Source of the DNA: Astrothelium macrocarpum
Lineage: Eukaryota > Ascomycota > Dothideomycetes > Trypetheliales > Trypetheliaceae
Assembly: GCA_021030915.1 (NCBI GenBank)
Contig: JAGEMR010000207.1
Span: 1 to 36,678, forward strand
Length of the DNA stretch: 36,678 nt
Direction: 5' to 3'
Below are positions 28,631-36,678 of this stretch, piece after piece (within the stretch, counting starts at the first letter, position 1; each line of letters begins with the position of its first letter). The position numbers and the translations under genes are program-made. A model generated the notes under the pieces. It was not told where the DNA came from. It made no database searches and saw only the letters and a program-made list of their open reading frames with translations.

Positions 28631-28702
28631 TTGCTCAGTGGTCAAGGCTGATGTTAAACTCGGTAGCAAAGACAAGAATGGGAGAATAGCCAAAGCTATC
28701 AT
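28631..28702 (-). other. Signal-peptide-like first exon, downstream exon not identified
   Basis: The minus-strand ATG at 28702 starts MIALAILPFLSLLPSLTSAL, followed by TTEQ and a GTAGGG donor at 28630. The hydrophobic core and the TSA-L junction fit a classical secretory signal. Possible acceptors downstream (CTATAG, CTTTAG) lead only to 12-20 further codons, so the mature part is missing, very short, or lost by mutation. Confidence 0.3.
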
Positions 28703-28996
28703 ACTTGGCGTATCTAACAAACAAAACACAGTTGTGCGAAAATTTTCACAACCAAGACAAAGTTTTTGGGAACTTAGTATTAAATGGTAGCACTGACTCG
28801 GCGGACTTTTGGCAAAATTATAGGAAGAAATGTAAATTATACGATATGGAGTAAAATTGACAAGATCTAAAATGATACTAACAGTATGAATCACATCAAA
28901 TTCCGTTTCCATTTGATGGAAATGGATGAACTTTCCGATTTGTCCGTTGTAATTGACAACTCCTACGGGTCACTTCGATCCGTAAACCCTGTTCAA

Positions 28997-30296
28997 CTAC
29001 GTCCGGCTAGGACCATTGACATTAATGGGAAAATCCCACCAACCGCTCTCCACACACAATTCCCACGTCCCAAAAGCAGTCCAATCCGCCGTGTAGTTCT
29101 TTGTACGTCTATCTAAGACATTCTCGCGACGTTTGAGCCCAGATGGGTCAAGCACAAAGAGTGCCGCAAGTTCTTGGTCCCAGATTGTCTCTGTCCCTAA
29201 ATCAGGCACCAACTTCCAGAAGGCGTAATTCTGGGGATCTGGAACAGTGCGATTTGTCCAAGCGGCATAGATCTCATCTGCAGAGGCTTGAATGCTTTCC
29301 TTGCAAATATCCTTGTTCTTGCTGTCGGCCTCATCGAGGAGCCGTTTGTCGCCATACATTGTCCAATGATCCCCACGCCTGTTCTTCACTTTGAGACCGA
29401 TCGCATTATCTTCATCGTGCATGTACTGCATGTGCTTGTGAGCATTTGCGAGGCTTATCAGCAGTCCGACTGACCTTTGCACACAGATCATAGAATTTGT
29501 TGAAGTCCCCATGTAAGAGGCGGCGCGGAGTTCGAATATGTCCCGCCGAGAACGAGTCTTCTAGAAAGTGATCTGCAAAAGCATTCATAGCATAAGCACC
29601 CAGTAGATCACCGGACTTTGCAAGTCCGAGGGCGACGTAATGGCCCGCTGTATATGCCAAACGGGCATCTTCACCAAAGTGGTCCCAGTTGATAGCAGAC
29701 AAGCACAAATAGCTCGGAAAGCCAGCCGGTCGGCCAAGGGTCTGCCATTCAAGCACAATGGAATGGTCACTCAATTTGCTATATGCAATTGACGGATCTT
29801 CGTTCTTTTTGAGAGCAGCTTCAACCGCTTTGACTTCATCGTTCAAAATGCCTCGAATCGCGTTCACCTCAGCAGGTTGCCGGCTTGACTCTACTGCAAG
29901 TGTTTCCCAAGCTTTGCGAAAATGTGTACATTGCTCATCGAATCCACTACCATCGCTGATTGGTTGATCAGTGCCATAGAAATCACCAGCCAGGCTGTTA
30001 ATCTCTCCGTAGGTTAATTCCACGCCATTTGGAAGCGTGAATTTCCGATCTTTGGCTGTATACTGTTGATCGTCTGTCGAATAGAGTGTAATTCCATCTC
30101 CAAGGAAACCATGTTCTGCGTACTCGAAAACTTGACCCTGTTCAGCACAGTTCTTGAATAATGGATTTGAAAACATACGTGGAGAATCTTTTCTATGCAC
30201 GCGAAAGAATTGGCCAATCACTGGAGCACCACGAAAGGATGGTGCATCGTGATTACCTCTGTAGGTATTCCGGTCATGCGAGATAGGATCTGCCAT
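28997..30296 (-). CDS. Phospholipase C/P1-nuclease-like protein
   Basis: Exons 30296-29475 and 29425-28997 join over a 49-base intron (GTCAGT donor, acceptor ATGCAG) to give 416 residues; an alternative acceptor nine bases earlier would give 419. The join places YMHDEDNAIGLKVKNRRG after the first exon. Landmarks are ELTYGEINSLAGDFYGT (about 93-109), SAINWDHFGEDARLAYTAGH (about 200-219) and NAFADHFLEDSFSAGHIRTP (about 238-257), the His/Asp-rich pattern of the zinc-dependent phospholipase C/P1 nuclease fold, followed by YGDKRLLDEADSKNKD. It probably hydrolyses a phosphodiester, but the substrate is unknown. No signal peptide is visible, which is unusual for this fold and suggests a cytosolic protein or a missed 5' exon. 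The start is ATG with stops upstream. Confidence 0.75.
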
Positions 30297-30346
30297 ATTT
30301 GAAATCTGCTAGAAGCGATCTGATATCCTCGAATCTTATAATTAGT

Positions 30347-30634
30347 TCAGGACAGCCTATATATGTAGTTGAAAAGCTTCGGTTTTTGTGAAAACAGTAG
30401 AGGATCGGCCCACCATTCTGAATCACTATTCATATCAGATGCACATTGATCGTTGCAATCAGGCATCTCAATGACCTGAAAATCATCGTTCAGGCCGGTC
30501 TCGATCTCCCACGTTAACTTTTTCCATGCAAGAGCTATTAACGGATATACGGCTACCCATCTGGGCATAATTTCTTCCCAGTGAGTGCCGATCTTTGCAT
30601 GCCATTGCCTCTGTTGTTTCTCAGCTTGCGATGG
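30347..30634 (-). pseudogene. Coding fragment of unknown family
   Basis: An open minus-strand frame reads with natural composition: KQQRQWHAKIGTHWEEIMPR, then WVAVYPLIALAWKKLTWEIE and a polar, acidic end with EWWADPLLFSQKPKLF. A second fragment in another frame lies just upstream (about 30780-30680, with DCGWLNLPSGPVRTAVVHPS). They could be joined by an intron ending GCTGAG, but the donor is unclear. No start codon is evident for the whole. It is either the 3' part of an unrecognised gene or a relic. Confidence 0.3.
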
Positions 30635-31828
30635 TCAGAAACCAGGAGGAAATCAGTAATTATTCCACACTCGTAGACTCCTGAAGCGAGCTGAGATGGA
30701 TGAACTACGGCTGTCCGGACTGGCCCAGATGGCAGATTCAGCCAGCCACAATCTGTATAACTTCGCAGGGTGTGGGGGAAAAAAAAGGAAAAAAAGGGTA
30801 CACCATTACTCTGACAAATCACACTTTCACGAAAGCAATCTGGCGTCGGTTATGCACTGCATGATCAGCGGATGCAAGAGCTTGGCGCATCGAAAGTGGC
30901 CACCAGTATCCCAAACATGCAAGGGGCTATCACATACGAGAGGCTATGACACAATATACTATGGCTGGCTGAAATGTGCCTGAAAGGCCGCCAGACACAG
31001 CGTAACCGATGCTAACGAAAACTATCGTAGCTATTGTCATGCCCTTGGACAATGTCGAGGTTCCACAAGGGTACAGAGGAAATTTATTGCATGGAGATCG
31101 TCTCATTATCCCAGAATGCTAAACAAGAACGGACTTTGCGTAATTCGCCTGTAAGGCATTTAAAGCGTTCCAACAATTGCCAGTCAACTTGGCTCATCAT
31201 GAAAAGCAATGATGTCAAGGATGACTTTCTTTTTCTTCAAAGGTTCAGAATTATGGTTGAAGCTCTGGAAGTTCTAGCCTTGTGTAGATACACAGGATAA
31301 ATGTTTTGAAGCCGGTTTGAGTCGTGTGAAGAGAATGTTAGTCTAGTTTTAGAATCACGGCTAAACGAATAAGTCAAACAGACTTCTCATTGCTTTGATA
31401 GGTTAGGCTTAAGCAATTCTATATTTTTAATAAAACCATAATCAAGATGGTTTAGCTGAATTTGTGTTGTACGTAGTAGTCTATAACGTTATAAATTGTA
31501 CAAGACATGAAGATGAGCGTCACCCTCGCCATGCAGTCCTAACGCCTTGCTAATCATACAATGCGATACATGCGACAACACCTCTCAAACCTGTCAAAGA
31601 CACAATGTCGCATTTGCGATGCAAAGAATACAAGTACTATGCATGGAGTTATTATTTGTATTGATAAATGCCATATTGATCCTTCATGAGCTCTGCACCT
31701 GCTTCAGATTATCCACGAAATCAACGCAAAGGTAGGATTGCTGCTATTATGAGCAATCTCGCGGCCTCGCTGAACGTTGTCGTTGGTGTTGCGCTACCTC
31801 CTGTTTCATTTTGAGTCGCAATTCCTCT
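30635..31828. other. Intergenic, no supported gene
   Basis: Short frames only. A plus-strand frame at 31034-31300 (88 codons) has no family support. The last part is the 3' flank of the exchanger gene. Confidence 0.3.
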
Positions 31829-33393
31829 CTAACCGCTGGAACCCTCGCTTGCCGTTCCTTCATTTTTTTGCGGGTTGTAGTAGTAGGCAGTTACGGCGAT
31901 CAGGATATAAATAAAGACGCATAGTGTTCCCTCAAGATAATTAGATTTGCCGTCCCGAAGAAAATTTCCGACAACGATGATGGCAAGGATCAGGACGATG
32001 GCATCAAAGACTTCAAAGTTAAGGTTCATAGGGAGATCAAGGCCCCAACCAACCAGAACGACCAACGGTGTGTTTAGCAAAGCAGTTTGAAGAGTAGCAC
32101 CAAGCACATGGATGAGTGCAAAGTTTGCCTAGATGTGCATTAGTAGCCAGCACGGAAGCTGAAAATCTCATCGAGATAGAGCTTACCTGGTTATCCCAAG
32201 CCTCATCAATCGCTGTCAAATGCTCCGCAAACTTCTCCACTAAGGGGACAAGGATCAAGCCCATGAAGGCATCGCTAATGCCTCTCTCTTCGATAATAGA
32301 ATCAATTTCTATGACCAGAAAGACTGCAATCATAGTGACGCACGCTATTGCAATTAAGAGTGCCACTATACATTCCACAAATGTGAGCTTGTCTTTAGCA
32401 AGATCCTCATGTCTGTCAGCATCAGCTTCCTCGTCAGCTTCTAGGAGCTCATCATATAGTCCATGATGGGAGCGAAGCTGGAACCACACGTAAACGACGA
32501 AGGCGACGAGTAAAATGATAGCAGCCGCACGGGAGATTTCGGTGGTTTGAGAAGCAAGAGTGTCGGCAGGGAGGCGATCCCCCAGTGCGAAGTTGTAAAC
32601 GACAGGAATTATAAGACCGACTAAGAGACCACGAATTAGCTTTTGGAAAAGAGAACTGGGATTTCAGGATCGTCGTACATCCTGCCACTAGCAACAGCCC
32701 ATTTCCCACCTCACTAACAGCTTCATGGAAAACCTGCTCTTCCCTTATCATGCCCCCCACAAAAAAGCACATGCCCAAACAAAACAACAAATTAGCCAAT
32801 ATACTTCCCAATATCGCCGCCCGAACGACATTCAAAGCAGTCTCCATCGTGGCCGCATTGTCCCGATTATCATGGGCCCTCTTCACCAACACCATAAACA
32901 GAATAATCTCCACCACGCTCCCCAGCGTCGTCTCCAGCACCACCCCAAACACCTTGGGCAGTTTCCGTGCGAGCTCCTGCCCGGCAAACCCGATCAGATT
33001 CGCGGCGGGCACCATGGCGATGTAGTTGAGGATGAAGATGGCGAGGTGCCAGTCGGGCCGCGCAAAGTGCACGGCGATGGCGGCGGGGACGACGGGCCAC
33101 AGCACGTTCACCGCCATGCTGGCCGTCGACGTGCTGCGCGCGCAGATGCGCACGAAGTGCCACGGGTGGATGCCGCCGCGGCCGGACTCGCCATCGGGAT
33201 GGATGCCGCGGGTGATGAGGTGGCCGTTGTGGTTGTAGAGGGGGCCGGGGAGGTGATGGTTGGTGGTGGTGGAGGAGGATGGGTCGTTGGATTTGGGCTC
33301 GACTTCGTGGGATTCGGGCCGGTGGCGCTTGTTGCGGCGGAGGAAGTGGAAGCCTGTGTCGACGGGAGGTGGTGGTTTTGGGTGAGTTGTCAT
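31829..33393 (-). CDS. CAX/VCX-type calcium (cation)/proton exchanger
   Basis: Three exons (33393-32679, 32620-32187, 32128-31829) join over two 58-base introns (GTACGA...GCTAATT...CTTAG and GTAAGC...ATCTAG) to give 482 residues. The product is a polytopic exchanger that would move Ca2+ or another cation into an acidic organelle, normally the vacuole, against protons. The two family repeats are visible: VVLETTLGSVVEIILFMVL (about 151-169) with GSILANLLFCLGMCFF, and GLILVPLVEKFAEHLTAIDE (about 359-378) with VLGATLQTALLNTP. An acidic cytosolic loop (about 296-311, ELLEADEEADADRHED) lies between the halves. The N-terminal 90 residues are hydrophilic, Pro/His-rich and encoded by GC-rich DNA. The start is set at ATG in context AAGATG; the upstream open frame to 33594 lacks a better start. 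The last residues are hydrophilic. Confidence 0.85.
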
Positions 33394-34121
33394 CTTGACG
33401 GTGGAAGAAGGGGGGAAGGAGTAGGGTGGGTTTGCGAGAGAGGGGATTGGAGGTCTGGGGTAGAGTATATGAGAGAGCTGGATGGTGAAGGCCGGCGTTT
33501 GGAAGTTTTCATTAGAGCCAAGACTGGTGGCTGATTGATTGACTTGGCAGACCGGAGCTGAGTGCAAGCTCGATGATAATACATATACCACCACCGCTGC
33601 TCAAAATGCGTTTGGTGAAGAAATTGAGATCATGTATGCCGGTTTTGGGAAAGGGTGAGATCAACGATAGAAAAAAGAGGAGCAAGACAGCAAAGAGATT
33701 AGCGACATGTTGGAAAGAAGGCGGTCCGCTACCCCTTTAGGAGCGCTGCTGTGCCTGGAACGGATGGATCATTGGAGACATCGCGCATCAGCAAGACCAA
33801 ATCCAGCCAACACAAGCGAGGGACCCACACGCAGCCAAGAAATGCCAAGAGAATCCAAGATGCGAGATCGATCGAATAGAAACATCGCGACTTGAGCGCT
33901 ATCAGTGGTATCTGTCGATGCCATAATTTGTGAAGCGGCGGGACATTTGTCGACGTTTGTGACACAAAGATCTGGCTTTGGGGATAGAAAATGCTGGTGT
34001 TTTCAACATCTGATCACGTTTTGTTTCGGGTAAGTGATCGACACACGCTAAGTCTGACAAATCACATTTCATCAACGCGTGGGATATTTTCATAAATTAT
34101 TCTAAGGTTTTCAAACCCGAA
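33394..34121. promoter_or_regulatory. Upstream region of the exchanger gene
   Basis: No gene recognised. A G-rich/pyrimidine-rich tract lies at 33401-33450 on the leader side. Overlapping short frames at 33707-34093 have no support. Confidence 0.35.
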
Positions 34122-34860
34122 TCACGACTGCACCACTAACCAGTGCTTTTTCATTTGCCATCGTCCCGCTTGGTTTGCAATCAAGACTGGTAATCGGTGC
34201 AACGAATCATCAGAATTAGTCATGACATCACAGTTCGATAATCTTTTGATCAACTCGTCGAGACTTGTGGGGCTAAAAATATTGTCGCGTTCCACTTCCG
34301 ACCTCATCAGATCCAGCCCGGTCAAAGCTTTAGAGAAGATCTTGACCTTCTCATTTGCTTGCAGACTCAAGATGTGTGCGAATAGATTCAGACTAGCGTC
34401 AATGGCTATTAAACAATACCGTATTGTTTGCAGAATATTTCAGGTATCTTCGCCACTGTGCGAGATCTTGGCGCATGAAGGCGGAATGGCATAAATGTAC
34501 GAATCTTCCAAAAGCTCCACACTAAACAATACAAGCAGCTGTTGAAGTCAAGAGGTGAAGTCTGACATACAGTCTTTCAAGCTTTGTCATAGTCGAAAAT
34601 AGCGTTAAAAGATATACCTTCCCTTGCATCTCTTTGAATATCATTGGACTGTAATCAAAATCTCGACAAACTGCACGAAGACTTCGAAATTAGTATTAAT
34701 CTCATTGTGTCGCAACAAAACACTTCTCTTAACCATGAGCCCAATATCAAATTGTAGAAGATTAGACTGAGGTTTCGGCGATACGGAAGTATCATATGCT
34801 CGGACCATTAATCCACTTCCCTTATCGCAATAATCTGCACATTGGATCAAGGAAAGAGAA
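34122..34860 (-). pseudogene. Decayed gene of unknown family
   Basis: Three coding-like minus-strand pieces lie in order. Piece one, about 34860-34641, includes CDKGSGLMVRAYDTSVSPKP. Piece two, around 34520-34440, includes VELLEDSYIYAIPPSCAKIS and HSGEDT, then a TGA. The same frame reopens to 34122 with NILQTIRYCLIAIDASLNLF, VKIFSKALTGLDLMRSEVER and SPTSLDELIKRL. The in-frame TGA sits where TGG would make EDTWNIL, consistent with a single G-to-A change such as RIP would cause. The alpha-helical, leucine-rich composition recalls fungal N-terminal domains of NLR-like proteins, but I cannot name a family. Confidence 0.35.
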
Positions 34861-35297
34861 TTAGTATTTCAAAATAGACGTTCAATCGCAATATTCAATC
34901 TCGTAACGATTTGCTCTGATCATAGTGCATCTAATTCTTCCTTAATTTCCTATATGAGTCAAGCGGTGTTATAACATAACTGTATTTTTTTTGTCAAACG
35001 TCTTTGGCTTTCTAAATACTGATGAGAACATGAGATACATTTGAAAGAGTCTATTATTCTTTCCTACGGAAATCCTTTGGCGTCAAGTGTCGTCCAGCCA
35101 ATGATCTGACGAAATTTGCATGATAGGTATCTTCTCTTCCTTTTACCCTTTTGAAATGACGTAATCCTGTACAAAAAAGCCACGCATACAATATTCTCAT
35201 TTCGCATGTATTACATTGCCGAGTAAGACGTAAAATAACCTTAAATCTGCTTTTCTAAAATCTCGAACTTTCGTGCCTCCTTTTTAAGCTTTCTGTG
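34861..35297. promoter_or_regulatory. AT-rich upstream region of the secreted-protein gene
   Basis: AT-rich, no coding frames. A T7 run lies near 34985. Probably promoter of the downstream gene. Confidence 0.35.
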
Positions 35298-36099
35298 ATG
35301 TTCCTAACATACTTGACGCTATTTTTAGCTAATGCTCTAGTCGCTATTTCTGCCCCTACAAATAATAGTACAGTCCTCCCTGACAATGACATAATCACTC
35401 TTGATAGGTGAGGCTCTCTCATCGATATAATGGTATTCCTTCTGATGATTCTTCAGTGACCTCTTCGTCTCTAACTTTACGAAACGCAACATCGCAACGA
35501 CTGATTTGAAGAAACGCACTGGGTTCGCCAGGCTTGTTAACAAATGTCCCCAGGGGGATCTACCAAGTGTCTTTACCCAATACAAGGGTTCTGAGTGTCT
35601 TAGAGACTATAACGATCCTTCGATGTTCGCTATCACTTGTGCAGATCCAGGGGCTTGGTTTAACCATGAGGGTCGTGAGGTGGCTCGTTGGTGTAAGAAC
35701 AATGATATATGCATCGACGAACCAGAATCTCAGCCACCAAGAGCTTGGTGCACCGCTGGACGGTCCTTCTGGGTTCCTGTCGAAAGTCTGCCTGTATATG
35801 AGACGCGCCAAATCAACATCTCAGAACGCGATCACGGCGATCGACTGGGCGTCCGAACCATTGTGATCGTTCTCACCAAGGAAGCGTATCAGCCTTTTCA
35901 TCGTATCATAGTTCCTCAATTGGTCCTTGAAGCAAAAGATATGCATCAAACTACTCTAGGCCCACCAATTTTATGTACTTACTGCTCCTATATTCATTTT
36001 GCACGTCTTCCGCCAGAGACGTCTTACCTGGAACTCAGTATCGATATGCCAGCCAAGATAGAGGCGATAGTAAGTGGATACAGTTTGCATTTCCAATGA
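35298..36099 (+). CDS. Small secreted cysteine-containing protein, 225 residues
   Basis: Exon 35298-35407 encodes a classical signal peptide (MFLTYLTLFLANALVAISAP), followed by TNNSTVLPDNDIITLD. It ends in phase 2 at a GTGAGG donor. A 124-base intron ends GGTTCGCCAG at 35531, and exon 35532-36099 continues in the right phase (RLVNKCPQGDLPSVFTQYKG). The mature part has eight cysteines, including FAITCADPGAW, RWCKNNDICIDEP, RAWCTAG and ILCTYC, and ends with a helical, uncharged stretch. No catalytic motif is visible. Secreted cysteine-bearing proteins of this size in filamentous fungi include effectors, but nothing here proves that role. The second exon by itself lacks an ATG near its start, which supports the splice. 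Confidence 0.65.
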
Positions 36100-36340
36100 T
36101 TTTCCGAACGTCCTATATCTGGTCCAGTGGTTGCGGAAGGAGCAATGGCCTAAGACTAAGCAATACACGGGAGTTCGTTGCACCTTCCAGCGACTGATTT
36201 CTGAGAGGTTGCGCTAAAAATCAACACTTGAATATTTGAAACCTTACCGAAAAAATTCAACATCACAGATACTACAATCCATCTCAAGGTTAGCTTTCCA
36301 CCGAACGTTCAGCACTTCACTAAACGTTCAGCTCTTTATA

Positions 36341-36568
36341 ATGATTGAACGGGTCTCTGGGGGAAAATGGGCAGTGGAAAGGATTAATAGTGAGATGACC
36401 ATCCACGACGCAAGGAAAAGAATCCCGGATGGCGACAGCCCGATGGTATTCGATCTTGTTCATGCAAACTTTGTCTTAGAATATCATAGACACAGTCACA
36501 GTCGTCGGTCGACAGGTTCGCGTTGCCGTTTCTGCTCCAAGACGTGCATGATGGCCAAGCAAGCCTGA
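36341..36568 (+). CDS. Hypothetical 75-residue ORF near the window end
   Basis: ATG at 36341 opens a frame (MIERVSGGKWAVERINSEMT, then IHDARKRIPDGDSPMVFDLV) that ends with a basic, Cys-containing tail (RCRFCSKTC). The composition is acceptable for a protein, but there is no family match, and the frame could be part of a gene continuing beyond the window or a chance frame. Confidence 0.2.
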   Translation: MIERVSGGKWAVERINSEMTIHDARKRIPDGDSPMVFDLVHANFVLEYHRHSHSRRSTGSRCRFCSKTCMMAKQA

Positions 36569-36678
36569 ACTGTGACAGTGCAGTCCTTTGCCATACCTGA
36601 GCCCAGACATCGGAAGGATTAATGAATTGGATAATAATGAATAGTCCGTAAATAGGATAGTAATGAATGGATTATTCA

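Noticed and set aside
32725..33534. 269-codon plus-strand frame opposite the exchanger N terminus
   Set aside because: It is the antisense of the GC-rich first exon, dominated by Gly, Val, His and Asp, with no family signal.
1..36678. CRISPR arrays, insertion sequences, bacterial operons or phage genes
   Set aside because: The window is clearly fungal nuclear DNA; the tandem repeats lack spacers, and no transposase or integrase frame was recognised.

Overview
This window is nuclear DNA from a filamentous ascomycete (Pezizomycotina). The evidence is eukaryotic genes split by short introns of about 40-125 bases, most with CTAAC/CTGAC-like branch sites, a HET-domain gene (a family largely restricted to these fungi), a four-exon ribosomal protein eL13 gene, and several families I know only from filamentous fungi. 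The class cannot be fixed from sequence alone. All exon joins below were worked out by hand from reading phase, splice signals and family conservation.

Layout. Positions 1-5.8 kb hold an MFS efflux-type transporter that lacks a normal 5' end. It lies head-to-tail with a protein that carries a chymotrypsin-like His-Asp-Cys triad, and the two may be fused. A 148-base foldback element follows, then a divergent gene for a membrane-anchored fungal protein. Positions 5.8-9.3 kb are gene-poor, with a 9-base minisatellite and broken coding fragments. Positions 9.3-14.5 kb form a conserved core: a Golgi pH regulator (GPHR) homologue, ribosomal protein eL13, and a coiled-coil protein. Position 15.1-17.3 kb is an intact HET-domain gene, divergent from the coiled-coil gene. 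Position 18.6-21.5 kb encodes a secreted, multidomain subtilisin-like protease with a complete catalytic set. Positions 21.5-26.4 kb are accessory DNA with a 17-base tandem repeat, a 140-residue ORF and decayed or AT-rich small genes. Position 26.4-27.6 kb encodes a protein-kinase-fold protein whose catalytic HxD aspartate is serine. Positions 28.1-28.7 kb hold small-gene candidates that are only visible after splicing. Position 29.0-30.3 kb encodes a phospholipase C/P1-nuclease-like protein. Position 31.8-33.4 kb encodes a three-exon CAX-type calcium/proton exchanger. Position 34.1-34.9 kb is a decayed gene, and 35.3-36.1 kb encodes a small secreted cysteine-containing protein.

How the parts fit. 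The housekeeping genes (GPHR, eL13, the coiled-coil protein, the exchanger) keep intact exons. Between them lie accessory genes of the type linked to non-self recognition, secretion or efflux: HET, subtilase, Cys-triad protease-like protein, pseudokinase-like protein and a secreted protein. Repeat fragments and pseudogenes surround these. I see no proof that the accessory genes act as one system. The strongest leads are the Cys-triad protein with its possible MFS fusion, the HxS kinase-fold protein, and the secreted protein recovered by joining a signal-peptide exon to its body.
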